A stretch of 15,783 bases of DNA from Sporomusaceae bacterium (GCA_027492445.1 JAPUES010000054.1:9900-25682), one strand, 5' to 3'; positions 8,620-15,030 are shown, counted from the stretch's first letter. Program-made: numbers and translations. The notes: generated by a model from the sequence alone, not told the origin.

Positions 8620-9240
8620 ATGGCAGAAAAAAAAGTATATGCTGTGCGCAAGGGACGACAGACTGGCCTATTTTATAGTTGGCCAATTTGTCAGGAACAT
8701 ATTAAGGGCTATTCAGGAGCAGAATATAAAAGTTTTAAGACAGAGGCAGAGGCCAAAGACTATTTGGCAGGGGGAGCAAGCATTGCTAAGCTAGAACCCG
8801 TTGCCACTATGGAACCTTCTCCTGATACTATGCTTGCCTATGTGGATGGCAGTTATAATAGTACTACTCAGGAATATTCTGCTGGGGTAGTGATTTTATG
8901 GCGAGGAGAGGAAATCAACTTTAGTGAAAAGGCTGATGATCCTAGTCTTAAAAGTATGCGAAATGTGGCAGGCGAAACCATGGGGGCCCAAATTGCCATG
9001 AGGTATGCCCTAGAGCAAGGAGCGCGTACAGTGGTTATTTATCATGATTATGAAGGGGTAGAAAAATGGTGTACCAGAGCCTGGGACGCTAAGCAAGTGG
9101 GTACGCAAAAATATAGACAGTATTATGACCTAGCTGCTCAAACACTAGATATTCGTTTTGTAAAAGTCAAAGCACATTCAGGAGATAAATATAATGAACA
9201 GGCCGATCATCTGGCAAAAGCAGCACTCGGCTTAAAATAA
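8620..9240 (+). CDS. rnhA: Ribonuclease H (type I) with viroplasmin-like N-terminal domain
   Basis: The enzyme cuts the RNA strand of RNA-DNA hybrids, aiding primer removal and R-loop clearance. Residues about 5-48 (VYAVRKGRQTGLFYSW and following) match the RNA/DNA-binding viroplasmin domain found at the front of many bacterial and eukaryotic RNases H1. The catalytic domain spans about 68-205 and shows the four acidic residues: Asp76 (YVDGSY), Glu119 (AGETMGAQ), Asp143 (YHDYEG) and Asp196 (QADHLAK). The KAHSGDKYNEQAD segment carries the family histidine. At 206 residues it appears complete. The ATG follows a GGAG at 8611-8614. A TATAAT at 8568-8573 could be a -10 element, but no good -35 accompanies it, so the gene may be read through from the cyclase gene. 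Transcription should stop at the two-way hairpin at 9304-9354. Confidence 0.95.
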   Translation: MAEKKVYAVRKGRQTGLFYSWPICQEHIKGYSGAEYKSFKTEAEAKDYLAGGASIAKLEPVATMEPSPDTMLAYVDGSYNSTTQEYSAGVVILWRGEEINFSEKADDPSLKSMRNVAGETMGAQIAMRYALEQGARTVVIYHDYEGVEKWCTRAWDAKQVGTQKYRQYYDLAAQTLDIRFVKVKAHSGDKYNEQADHLAKAALGLK

Positions 9241-9303
9241 GACAAAACGACGAAAATAATTGCCCGCATGTGTTATCTACGTTGGGGTTAGCAATGCTAT
9301 AGA

Positions 9304-9354
9304 ATAAGACTCTGCATTGGAAATTTTGATAAAATTACCAATGCAGAGTCTTAT
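9304..9354. terminator. Bidirectional terminator between convergent genes
   Basis: A near-perfect 24-bp stem (one mismatch) is formed by 9304-9327 and 9331-9354 around a three-base loop. It lies between the end of the RNase H gene (+) and the end of the coiled-coil gene (-). The minus-strand exit reads TCTTATTCTAT and is more T-rich than the plus-strand exit, so termination is probably better for the minus-strand gene. The 148-base gap around it shows nothing else. Confidence 0.8.
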
Positions 9355-9388
9355 GTGGTTTATAACAAATAACTCAAGAATTAATGTA

Positions 9389-9763
9389 TTATTTCACAGC
9401 TTTAAGGTGGTTGATGGCAGCTTCTTGGTGGAAGAGGCGTTCGTTCAATGCCATTAAGTGGTCATTTGTTTCAGCAACATCCTCTTTAGTAGCAAGGTGC
9501 ACTAAAGCTTCTTTGTTTAAGGTGGTTAATTTTAGCCCGTTTAATTCAGCGTTAGTAGTTTCAATACTATGGAGGATAGCTTTGATGACTTGTGTATTTT
9601 CATCTTGTTGAGTCTTGGTTGCCATATCAACCTTCATGGCTGTCATGTCAACCTTCATGCCTGTCATATCAACCTTTATACCGGATACTTCGTTATCCAG
9701 TTTATCTATTCTAGTAATAATCTGTTGTTGACCATCAAGTATTTGCCGTAGCATTTGTTCCAT
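9389..9763 (-). CDS. Small coiled-coil protein with heptad repeats
   Basis: This 124-residue protein is not assigned to a named family. It is rich in charged residues, Gln, Met and Ile/Leu with a 3-4 hydrophobic spacing, and is predicted to be almost entirely alpha-helical coiled coil. The core carries three successive seven-residue units (IKVDMTG, MKVDMTA, MKVDMAT) encoded by a 21-base tandem DNA repeat. Similar short proteins with a variable number of such heptads are common in Firmicutes as uncharacterised proteins, which is family knowledge recalled without a search. No signal peptide, membrane segment or catalytic motif is visible, so it may be an oligomerising or scaffolding protein. 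The ATG at 9763 has AGAAGG at 9772-9777 as ribosome site and a good sigma-A-like promoter upstream. Open frames on the opposite strand here are shadows. Confidence 0.82.
   Translation of the reverse strand: MEQMLRQILDGQQQIITRIDKLDNEVSGIKVDMTGMKVDMTAMKVDMATKTQQDENTQVIKAILHSIETTNAELNGLKLTTLNKEALVHLATKEDVAETNDHLMALNERLFHQEAAINHLKAVK
9623..9685. repeat. 21-base tandem repeat, three copies, inside the coiled-coil gene
   Basis: Three head-to-tail units lie at 9623-9643, 9644-9664 and 9665-9685. The first two differ at two positions and the third is more diverged. Because 21 bases equals seven codons, gain or loss of a unit would lengthen or shorten the coiled coil by one heptad pair-turn without a frameshift. 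Confidence 0.9.
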
Positions 9764-9822
9764 TGACTATACCTTCTTTCCGCTAAATGAATGTTTTTGG
9801 CATGATGTAGTATGATAGTCAT

Positions 9823-9852
9823 ATTATAATGCTTATAGTTATTAAAATACAA
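9823..9852 (-). promoter_or_regulatory. Sigma-A-like promoter of the coiled-coil gene
   Basis: Reading on the minus strand, TTGTAT (9852-9847) and a perfect TATAAT (9828-9823) are separated by 18 bases. Transcription would start near 9816, about 50 bases before the ATG at 9763. Confidence 0.6.
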
Positions 9853-9916
9853 GTAAAAGGACATCTTTAATGAATGGTATTGATATCCAATTTAGTGGTG
9901 TTTTGTAGAAATCTAA

Positions 9917-9947
9917 AAAGGAATTTGAATAGCCGTTTGACGAATAT
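9917..9947 (+). promoter_or_regulatory. Sigma-H-like promoter ahead of the ABA-sandwich-like gene
   Basis: AAAGGAATT (9917-9925) and GACGAATAT (9939-9947) fully match the B. subtilis sigma-H consensus halves (RnAGGAwWW and RnnGAATww). They are separated by 13 bases, slightly longer than the usual 11-12. The gene starts 31 bases further on at 9979. TTGGCA at 9797-9802 with CATATT 17 bases later is a weaker, more distant alternative. Confidence 0.5.
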
Positions 9948-9978
9948 AACAAGTAGCAAAGAAGAGGGGTGCAATAGA

Positions 9979-10431
9979 ATGACGAAAGAAGAAATTATAA
10001 CTCTAAAGCCAGGGCAGGATCTAGATATTAAAGTGGCTTTAACTATTATGGACTACCTTTGGCTGAAACATTTATTACAGTTTAGTGCAGAGCTTGCCGT
10101 GAAGTGGCTAGGTACGCCTGAAGATCTTAGGAATTCTAGTGGTATGTATGTTCCTGTGCCAGACAGTCAGTTTGTGGAATTAAAAGAACGGGAAAATTTT
10201 GCCGAGGCCGTGCTACCTTTTTCTAGTGAAATGGGAGCAGCTCAGCTGGTGATTGCTAAGATGCAGGAATTAGGGTATGAATATCACTTGGAAGAAAAGA
10301 GTGAAGAGGGAAGTAGTCAATATTATGCCAATTTTACTAAGGATGATAGTCATTTTAGTCAAGAGGGAATGGGCTTTAGAAGGGTGCCAGAGGCAATTGT
10401 CAAAGGGGCATTAGTAGCAATAAAAAGATGA
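9979..10431 (+). CDS. Small protein resembling the phage ABA-sandwich family
   Basis: This 150-residue protein begins MTKEEIITLKPGQDLDIKVA, the typical opening of the phage ABA-sandwich (BC1872-like) family: a short helix with an LkpGqdLD-type turn. Like family members it has a central insertion, then a 'pfSSEMGAAQLVIAKMQELGY' segment, a beta-strand region around YYANFTKDD, and a final 'VPEAIVKGALVAIKR' helix. Members occur in prophages and in Firmicute chromosomes, and their function is unknown. The start at 9979 was chosen for GAGGGG at 9964-9969, nine bases upstream. An in-frame ATG at 9874 would add 35 basic residues that do not resemble the family. It is divergent from the coiled-coil gene, has a probable own promoter and is followed by its own terminator. 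There are no phage structural or integration genes around it, so it may be a domesticated remnant. The assignment is by pattern recognition only. Confidence 0.75.
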   Translation: MTKEEIITLKPGQDLDIKVALTIMDYLWLKHLLQFSAELAVKWLGTPEDLRNSSGMYVPVPDSQFVELKERENFAEAVLPFSSEMGAAQLVIAKMQELGYEYHLEEKSEEGSSQYYANFTKDDSHFSQEGMGFRRVPEAIVKGALVAIKR

Positions 10432-10440
10432 TAGTATATA

Positions 10441-10487
10441 AAAATCCAAGAAATGATTGCATCTAGCAAGGTATTCTTGGATTTTTT
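10441..10487 (+). terminator. Rho-independent terminator after the ABA-sandwich-like gene
   Basis: A perfect 12-bp stem is formed by 10441-10452 and 10474-10485, running into six T (10482-10487). The 21-base loop itself holds a small TTGC/GCAA helix at 10457-10460 and 10466-10469. It begins nine bases after the stop codon. Confidence 0.85.
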
Positions 10488-10562
10488 CTTGCGGAATCAG
10501 AAAGTATAACACTTTCTTGATTCCAAGCAAGGGCAACTAAGGATTGGCTGAGGCCAAGTTTT
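10488..10562 (+). other. Two further hairpins between terminator and promoter
   Basis: Directly after the terminator, CTTGC-GGAATCA-GAAAG (10488-10504) pairs with CTTTC-TTGATTCC-AA-GCAAG (10512-10531), giving about 17 paired bases with one- and two-base bulges. A second hairpin, TTGGC-TGAG-GCCAA (10544-10557), is followed by GTTTTC. Both lie upstream of the probable promoter at 10569-10598, so they would not be in the leader of the next gene's transcript if that promoter is used. No known riboswitch motif was recognised. Confidence 0.6.
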
Positions 10563-10568
10563 CTATGT

Positions 10569-10598
10569 GCAGGAATTTATGATTTTGGTATGGAAGTA
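10569..10598 (+). promoter_or_regulatory. Sigma-H-like promoter of the TRIC-yhaM operon
   Basis: GCAGGAATT (10569-10577) and ATGGAAGTA (10590-10598) match the sigma-H consensus halves except for one base in the -10 (GAAG for GAAT), with a 12-base spacer. Transcription would start about 75 bases before the ATG at 10683. Confidence 0.5.
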
Positions 10599-10682
10599 TT
10601 ATAAAGGATAAAAAATATATTTTTAGAAAAAATTAGTATAGAAGATAAGGAGTAAGCCTTCATAGAGGCAGACAGAAGTGAA

Positions 10683-11306
10683 ATGAACGTATTAAATATC
10701 TTTGAGATTATTGGGACAATCGCCTTTGCTGGAGCAGGGGCTTTGGTGGGGATACAAAAGAAGCTAGATGTTTTTGGCATCTTTATGTTAGCCTTGGTCA
10801 CGGCTGTAGGGGGTGGTATTGTCCGCGATGTTTTGATTGGCATTACACCGCCTACCGCTTTTTTATACCCCATGTTTACAATTATCAGTTTAGTGACGGC
10901 GATTATTACCTGCTTTGGTTATAAATGGTTTAATAAATTTAATAATATAATTTTACTTTGTGATGCCATTGGACTAGGGGCTTTTACAGCAGCAGGTGCC
11001 AATATGGCTTTTAGCTATGAATACAATCGACTGTTTATCACTGTCATGATGGCAGTGCTTAGCGGCGTGGGCGGCGGTATTATTCGCGATGTATTTGTAG
11101 GAGATGTTCCTCTTATCTTTCGCAAAGAAGTATATGCTGTGGCTTCTATTGTTGGTGCACTTTGCTACTTTTATAGTAGGCCCTTCTTGCCAGGCAATGC
11201 CCCTATGTATTTATGCTTTGTAGTGACGGTGGTCATTCGTATCGTTTGTATGAGATATGATATTAATCTACCCGTACTAGGTGCCAACATCCAAAAGAAA
11301 AATTAA
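10683..11306 (+). CDS. TRIC/UPF0126 family membrane channel
   Basis: This 207-residue, glycine-rich membrane protein has about seven predicted membrane helices (roughly 4-24, 30-48, 61-80, 89-107, 115-133, 147-166, 172-190). It carries the duplicated family signature GGGIVRDV (43 to 50) and GGGIIRDVFVGDVPLIFRKE (from 130). This identifies it with bacterial relatives of trimeric intracellular cation channels (YicG/YadS type). Structurally studied members form trimeric pores for monovalent cations, but the physiological role here is unknown. Its two-repeat structure is clear: each half begins with a helix triplet ending in the GGG-RD motif. The ATG at 10683 has only a weak ribosome site (AGAAGTG), but the next upstream in-frame codons meet a stop at 10653-10655 with no other normal start. 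The yhaM gene follows after 19 bases, so the pair is probably one operon. Confidence 0.93.
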   Translation: MNVLNIFEIIGTIAFAGAGALVGIQKKLDVFGIFMLALVTAVGGGIVRDVLIGITPPTAFLYPMFTIISLVTAIITCFGYKWFNKFNNIILLCDAIGLGAFTAAGANMAFSYEYNRLFITVMMAVLSGVGGGIIRDVFVGDVPLIFRKEVYAVASIVGALCYFYSRPFLPGNAPMYLCFVVTVVIRIVCMRYDINLPVLGANIQKKN

Positions 11307-11325
11307 TCAAGTAGGAGAGTAAACG

Positions 11326-12291
11326 ATGGATAATAAGAAAATCAAGCAGTTGCAAACGGGAGATCAGCTTCAGAGCTTCTTTTTGATTAAGGCGGCTGAT
11401 CGTAAAACAACCAGTACCAATAAAACTTATCTAGATTTAACCCTCGTTGATCAGACGGGAGAAATCAATGCTAAGCTATGGGATTATAATAGTGAAGAAG
11501 GAGAACAGTATATTCCTAATACCTTAGTGAAAGTTAAGGGCAGCGTTACGGAGTGGCAAAATAAACTGCAACTTAAAATTGATAAGATTAGAGTGGCGAT
11601 AGAAGAGGATAAGCTAGATATAGGAGACTTTGTACCCGTCGCCCCTTATAGCCCTGAATTTATGTATGCTGAAATTGAAAGTTATATTCATAAGATAAAA
11701 CATCCAGATATACATAAGATTGTAGCAAGCTTAGTTGCTACTCATAAAGAAAAGCTACTACTTTATCCCGCGGCCAAACAAAATCATCATGCGGTACGTT
11801 CTGGGCTCATGTATCACATTATGACCATGCTAAGGATGGGAGAAAAGGTTTGCGAGATTTATACGAAGCTCAATAAAGATTTATTGTTTGCAGGCGTTAT
11901 TTTACATGATATTGCCAAGACGTCAGAGATGAATGCCAGTGCACTAGGCATTGTTTCTGAATATACAATTGAAGGGGAATTGCTAGGCCATATTATTCAA
12001 GGGATAAAAATGATTGAGAAAACAGCGACGGAGCTAGAAGCGGATCCAGAAGTGTCCTTATTGCTCCAGCATATGATTCTTTCCCATCACTATGAACCTG
12101 ATTTTGGCAGTCCTAAAAGACCGATGATTCCAGAAGGTGAAATCCTTCATTATTTAGATATGATGGATGCTAGAATGTATGATATGCATAAGGTGCTAAG
12201 TAATGTGGAAGAAGGAAAACTTTCAGAAAAAGTATGGCTACTCGATAATCGAAAGTTATATAAAGCCGCTGTACATAGAGAAGGGGAATAA
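11326..12291 (+). CDS. yhaM: YhaM-type 3'-5' exoribonuclease (OB fold plus HD domain)
   Basis: The 321-residue protein matches YhaM of low-GC Gram-positives, a metal-dependent 3'-5' exoribonuclease that trims RNA ends and can act on single-stranded DNA. Residues about 10-90 form an OB-type nucleic-acid-binding domain (YLDLTLVDQTGEINAKLWD and a following strand pattern). The HD phosphohydrolase domain spans about 150-295. Likely metal ligands are His164 in GLMYH, the His194-Asp195 pair in ILHDIAKTSE, and histidines at 249, 254 and 255 in LLQHMILSHHYEPDFGSPKRP. Length is very close to the B. subtilis protein (about 314). AGGAG at 11313-11317 lies eight bases before the ATG. It probably shares a transcript with the channel gene and ends at the hairpin that overlaps its stop codon. 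The full set of HD ligands makes an active enzyme likely. Confidence 0.93.
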   Translation: MDNKKIKQLQTGDQLQSFFLIKAADRKTTSTNKTYLDLTLVDQTGEINAKLWDYNSEEGEQYIPNTLVKVKGSVTEWQNKLQLKIDKIRVAIEEDKLDIGDFVPVAPYSPEFMYAEIESYIHKIKHPDIHKIVASLVATHKEKLLLYPAAKQNHHAVRSGLMYHIMTMLRMGEKVCEIYTKLNKDLLFAGVILHDIAKTSEMNASALGIVSEYTIEGELLGHIIQGIKMIEKTATELEADPEVSLLLQHMILSHHYEPDFGSPKRPMIPEGEILHYLDMMDARMYDMHKVLSNVEEGKLSEKVWLLDNRKLYKAAVHREGE

Positions 12292-12335
12292 AATAGGGGC
12301 ACAACGAAGTTTTTAACTTCGTTGTGCCCTTATTT
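12291..12335. terminator. Bidirectional terminator between yhaM and dapL
   Basis: A 21-bp stem (12291-12311 with 12315-12335, one G-T pair) closes on a three-base loop. The GC-rich core is GGGCACAACGAAG. The flanking A-run and T-run give a T-rich exit on both strands. It starts at the last base of the yhaM stop codon and ends ten bases from the dapL stop, serving both convergent genes. Confidence 0.92.
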
Positions 12336-12344
12336 TAAAAAAAA

Positions 12345-13577
12345 TTATAATTTTAATTGTGTTTTAATGCGTTCTACTGCTTCAAGGGTAGCTTCTTTAT
12401 TACCAAAAGCAGTTAAACGGAAATACCCTTGGCCTGAGGGGCCAAAACCAGTACCTGGCGTACCGACAATATGAGTTTCTGTCAGCAACTTATCAAAAAA
12501 TGCCCATGAATCCATACCTTGTGGTGTTTTGAGCCAAATGTAAGGAGCATTCACGCCGCCAAAGGTTTCAAGGCCAATGCTTTCTAAGCCGTCTTTAATG
12601 ATTTTGGCATTGGTCATATAATAATTAACTAATGCTTTTACTTCGGCTTGCCCTTCTGGGGAATAGACTGCTTCCGCACCCTTTTGGATAATGTAGGGTG
12701 TGCCATTAAACTTTGTAGTTTGTCGGCGGTTCCATAATTTATTTAAAGAATAACCTTCGCCGCTAGCGGTAAGTCCCATAACGGTTTTAGGTACCACGGT
12801 AAAGGCGCAGCGCGTACCAGTAAAGCCGGCAGTCTTGGAGAAAGACCGAAATTCGATTGCTACTTCTTTGGCGCCTTCAATTTCATAAATACTGCGCGGA
12901 AGTTCTGGATCTTGAATATAAGCTTCGTAAGCAGCATCAAATAAAATGATGGAACCGTTGGCCTTGGCGTAATCCACCCATTTTTTTAGTTCTGCCTTTG
13001 AAAGGGTAGTGCCGGTAGGGTTGTTAGGCACACATAGATAAATAAGATCTACTTTTTCCTTTGGCAGTTCAGGGGTAAAGTTATTTTCAGCGTTACATGG
13101 CAAGTAGGCGACATTAGCAAAAATGCCATTAGAAAATTCGCCCGTTCTGCCAGCCATAACGTTGGTATCAAGGTAGACAGGGTAAACCGGATCGGTAATG
13201 GCTACCTTATTGTCCACGCCAAAAATTTCTTGGATATTACCGACGTCACTTTTAGAACCATCACTAACAAAAACTTCATCCGTGTCTAATTGAACGCCGC
13301 GAGGGGCATAGTCAGTAGCAATGATTTTTTTGATGAGGAAATCATAGCCTTGTTCTGGGCCATAGCCACGGAAGGTTTCGGCGGTTGCCATTTCATCAAC
13401 GGCTTTATGCATACCTTCAATAACAGCAGGTGTTAGAGGTTTGGTAACATCACCGATGCCAAGGCGGATAATATTTGCCTCTGGATTTTCAGCTTTAAAA
13501 GTAGTAACCCTTTTAGCGATTTCGGCAAACAAATAGCTGCCTTGTAATTTTAAATAATTTTCATTGATTAATGCCAT
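12345..13577 (-). CDS. dapL: LL-diaminopimelate aminotransferase
   Basis: DapL converts tetrahydrodipicolinate directly to LL-diaminopimelate using glutamate and pyridoxal phosphate, a shortcut in lysine and peptidoglycan synthesis found in some anaerobic Firmicutes, Chlamydiae, cyanobacteria and plants. The 410-residue protein has the fold-type I aminotransferase signatures: Asn186 in NNPTG, Asp214 and Tyr217 in FDAAYEAY, and the PLP lysine Lys248 in SFSKTAGFTGTR. The N-terminal INENYLKLQGSYLF and IIRLGIGDVTKPL segments are typical of DapL rather than other aminotransferases. The start at 13577 (ATG) was chosen because AAGGGAG lies eight bases upstream. A TTG at 13595 would add six residues but would place the start before that ribosome site. 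A probable promoter lies 100 bases upstream. It lies alone on the strand between a metallophosphoesterase gene and a shared terminator, with no other lysine genes in the window. Confidence 0.96.
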   Translation of the reverse strand: MALINENYLKLQGSYLFAEIAKRVTTFKAENPEANIIRLGIGDVTKPLTPAVIEGMHKAVDEMATAETFRGYGPEQGYDFLIKKIIATDYAPRGVQLDTDEVFVSDGSKSDVGNIQEIFGVDNKVAITDPVYPVYLDTNVMAGRTGEFSNGIFANVAYLPCNAENNFTPELPKEKVDLIYLCVPNNPTGTTLSKAELKKWVDYAKANGSIILFDAAYEAYIQDPELPRSIYEIEGAKEVAIEFRSFSKTAGFTGTRCAFTVVPKTVMGLTASGEGYSLNKLWNRRQTTKFNGTPYIIQKGAEAVYSPEGQAEVKALVNYYMTNAKIIKDGLESIGLETFGGVNAPYIWLKTPQGMDSWAFFDKLLTETHIVGTPGTGFGPSGQGYFRLTAFGNKEATLEAVERIKTQLKL

Positions 13578-13585
13578 GTTATAAA

Positions 13586-13592
13586 CTCCCTT
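13586..13592 (-). promoter_or_regulatory. Ribosome binding site that fixes the dapL start
   Basis: AAGGGAG on the minus strand lies eight bases before the ATG at 13577. It sits inside the six-codon extension that a TTG start at 13595 would create, which argues against the longer form. Confidence 0.8.
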
Positions 13593-13668
13593 CAAAATAA
13601 CGTGTATCCTATGAACAAAGAATTGCCTGTTATCGCAACCTGTATTGCGTATGACAGAAATTTATTTT

Positions 13669-13700
13669 CCCATATATAAGATTTAATTATACAATATGGG
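13669..13700. promoter_or_regulatory. Inverted repeat bracketing the dapL -10 element (possible operator)
   Basis: CCCATAT (13669-13675) and ATATGGG (13694-13700) are perfect 7-base inverted arms, 18 bases apart. They enclose the -10 element at 13684-13692. A repressor bound here would block transcription. A second small repeat, CGCAA-N6-TTGCG (13634-13649), lies in the leader. No regulator is identified. Confidence 0.4.
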
Positions 13701-13713
13701 GCAACTTTCCTGC
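13684..13713 (-). promoter_or_regulatory. Promoter of dapL, sigma-H-like with a perfect TATAAT
   Basis: On the minus strand GCAGGAAAG (13713-13705) and GTATAATTA (13692-13684) are separated by 12 bases, the same layout as the site at 10569-10598. The -10 differs from the sigma-H consensus by one base (TAAT for GAAT) and so also reads TATAAT, the sigma-A form. No good sigma-A -35 is seen 16-18 bases upstream. Confidence 0.5.
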
Positions 13714-13755
13714 TTATATGTAGAAAATATCAGCAAAATCCTTAGGTATACAAGA

Positions 13756-14925
13756 TTAAGGTTGCTTTTCTACTTTTGAAAAATGAATGGTTAGATTCAC
13801 AATTTCTGGATGACTGCCAATGCGGACGGGTGGTCCCCAGGTACCAATGCCGCAGGAAACAATAATTTGGAGGCTTTCTTTGCGAAGATAGCCCCAGTCC
13901 ACTTCATATATTCTTTTGGTAAGTAGATTATTAGGAAAAAGTTGCCCTAAATGGGTATGACCAGATAGTTGTAAGTCAGCACCTTCCCGAGCCCCATCTT
14001 GTAAACTATGGGGTTGGTGATCGAGGAGTAGAATGGGTAAGGTATGATTAATGCCGGTCATGAGGGTTCCTAAATCCAGCCTACTAGTACCTGTATAACG
14101 CTCTTTCGACAAGTCATCACGTCCCACAAGATAAAAACTATCGTTTATCAACGTCCATTGATCGCGAAGAATATGGACATTGCCTTGTTCAAAGTATTTC
14201 ATTGCTACTTCAGGCTTTTGGTCAAAGTATTCATGATTGCCGAGAATGGCATAGGTGCCATATTTAGGCCTTAGGCGGGCAAAGTTGTCAATCATATTTT
14301 GATTGACAAGCACATCCACTTTGCTGTCAATCATATCGCCAGCCAAGAGTACAATATCTGGCTCTAACTGATTGATGCGATTAATAAATTTGGTTAAACG
14401 CTTATTATCGATAATGTTCCCGAGGTGAATATCTGACACCATTACTACATGTAATGTTTCTAAGGACCCTGCTGCTTTCGGAATGGTAATTTCATAATTG
14501 CGAGTTTGGGGGTGGCGAGCATTCCAGGTTCCATAACTAATCAAAGCAATTGTGGTGCAAAAAATTAGCGTTACCATGAGGGCAGAGTGCCTTGTTAAAC
14601 TATGAGGCAGAAAAGTCTTTTGTTTGTGCAGGAACCGCAAGATATCAATAAATAGGGTAGTGAGGCATAAATAATATAAAGTAGCTAACCAAAAAGCGCC
14701 AAGGAGTGTCAAGTTATCAATAAAAGGAGAGGGGAATAAGGTTTCTCCTAAACGCGCCAAGGGATAAGCGGCTGCAAGGATGCCGATGACCAATTTATAG
14801 TACTTACCTCGTAGAGAAGAACGTTTGAGCTTTAGACCTTGCCAACCACGCCAAGCGATGTAGTAATTAGCAACGCTATAAATGATAAACATGAAGGTTA
14901 TGATTAGATACAACTGGATATTCAT
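13756..14925 (-). CDS. Membrane-anchored calcineurin-like metallophosphoesterase
   Basis: The 389-residue protein joins an N-terminal membrane region to a C-terminal two-metal phosphoesterase domain. Four hydrophobic helices are seen at about 4-25, 42-60, 70-95 and 112-131. The catalytic domain starts near 155 and shows all the family motifs in order: DIH (Asp165, His167), GDMID (Asp197), GNHE (Asn230, His231), DHQPH (Asp302, His303) and GHTH (His323, His325). The closest recognisable group is the YkuE/YaeI-like membrane-associated phosphohydrolases. Some members of that group are linked to UDP-diacylglucosamine or lipid phosphoester cleavage, but the substrate here cannot be read from sequence. 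With an even number of helices and no signal peptide, the catalytic domain probably faces the same side as the N-terminus. AAAGGAG at 14939-14945 is the ribosome site, 13 bases upstream. No strong terminator follows, so some read-through into dapL is possible. Confidence 0.93.
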   Translation of the reverse strand: MNIQLYLIITFMFIIYSVANYYIAWRGWQGLKLKRSSLRGKYYKLVIGILAAAYPLARLGETLFPSPFIDNLTLLGAFWLATLYYLCLTTLFIDILRFLHKQKTFLPHSLTRHSALMVTLIFCTTIALISYGTWNARHPQTRNYEITIPKAAGSLETLHVVMVSDIHLGNIIDNKRLTKFINRINQLEPDIVLLAGDMIDSKVDVLVNQNMIDNFARLRPKYGTYAILGNHEYFDQKPEVAMKYFEQGNVHILRDQWTLINDSFYLVGRDDLSKERYTGTSRLDLGTLMTGINHTLPILLLDHQPHSLQDGAREGADLQLSGHTHLGQLFPNNLLTKRIYEVDWGYLRKESLQIIVSCGIGTWGPPVRIGSHPEIVNLTIHFSKVEKQP

Positions 14926-14961
14926 AGTAGTGACTGCGCTCCTTTAGAGAATCATCATAAT

Positions 14962-14994
14962 ATAGTATTACGGTCTCTTCTTTATCTATACTAT
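14962..14994. promoter_or_regulatory. Inverted repeat in the metallophosphoesterase leader
   Basis: ATAGTAT (14962-14968) and ATACTAT (14988-14994) are perfect 7-base inverted arms, 19 bases apart. They lie between the probable promoter at 15002-15030 and the start codon. The site could be an operator or a weak leader hairpin, and its AT-richness makes chance likely. Confidence 0.3.
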
Positions 14995-15001
14995 GTATTA
15001 T

Positions 15002-15030
15002 AATTTCGCGGTCAGAGTAGTTTTTCCTGC
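15002..15030 (-). promoter_or_regulatory. Sigma-H-like promoter of the metallophosphoesterase gene
   Basis: On the minus strand GCAGGAAAA (15030-15022) matches the sigma-H -35 fully. CGCGAAATT (15010-15002), 11 bases later, matches the -10 except at two positions (C for R, and A for T in GAAT). Transcription would start about 70 bases before the ATG at 14925. Confidence 0.4.

Noticed and set aside
8496..8678. Short plus-strand open frame spanning the cyclase end and the RNase H start
   Set aside because: It overlaps two well-supported genes in another frame and has no ribosome site or family features.
9623..9685. Possible CRISPR-like repeat
   Set aside because: The units are directly adjacent without spacers and are explained by heptad coding.
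9384..9751. Plus-strand open frames opposite the coiled-coil gene
   Set aside because: They mirror the 21-base repeat, lack ribosome sites, and encode compositions without family features.
9874..9978. Longer start for the ABA-sandwich-like gene from an in-frame ATG at 9874
   Set aside because: The added 35 residues are basic and unlike the family, the ribosome site is poorly spaced, and the probable promoter at 9917-9947 lies inside this stretch.
10488..10557. Riboswitch in the leader of the channel gene
   Set aside because: No known aptamer core was recognised, and the structures lie upstream of the probable promoter, so they would not be in that mRNA.
13578..13595. TTG start giving a 416-residue DapL
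   Set aside because: The ribosome site for the ATG at 13577 lies within those extra codons, and the 410-residue form matches the usual family N-terminus.
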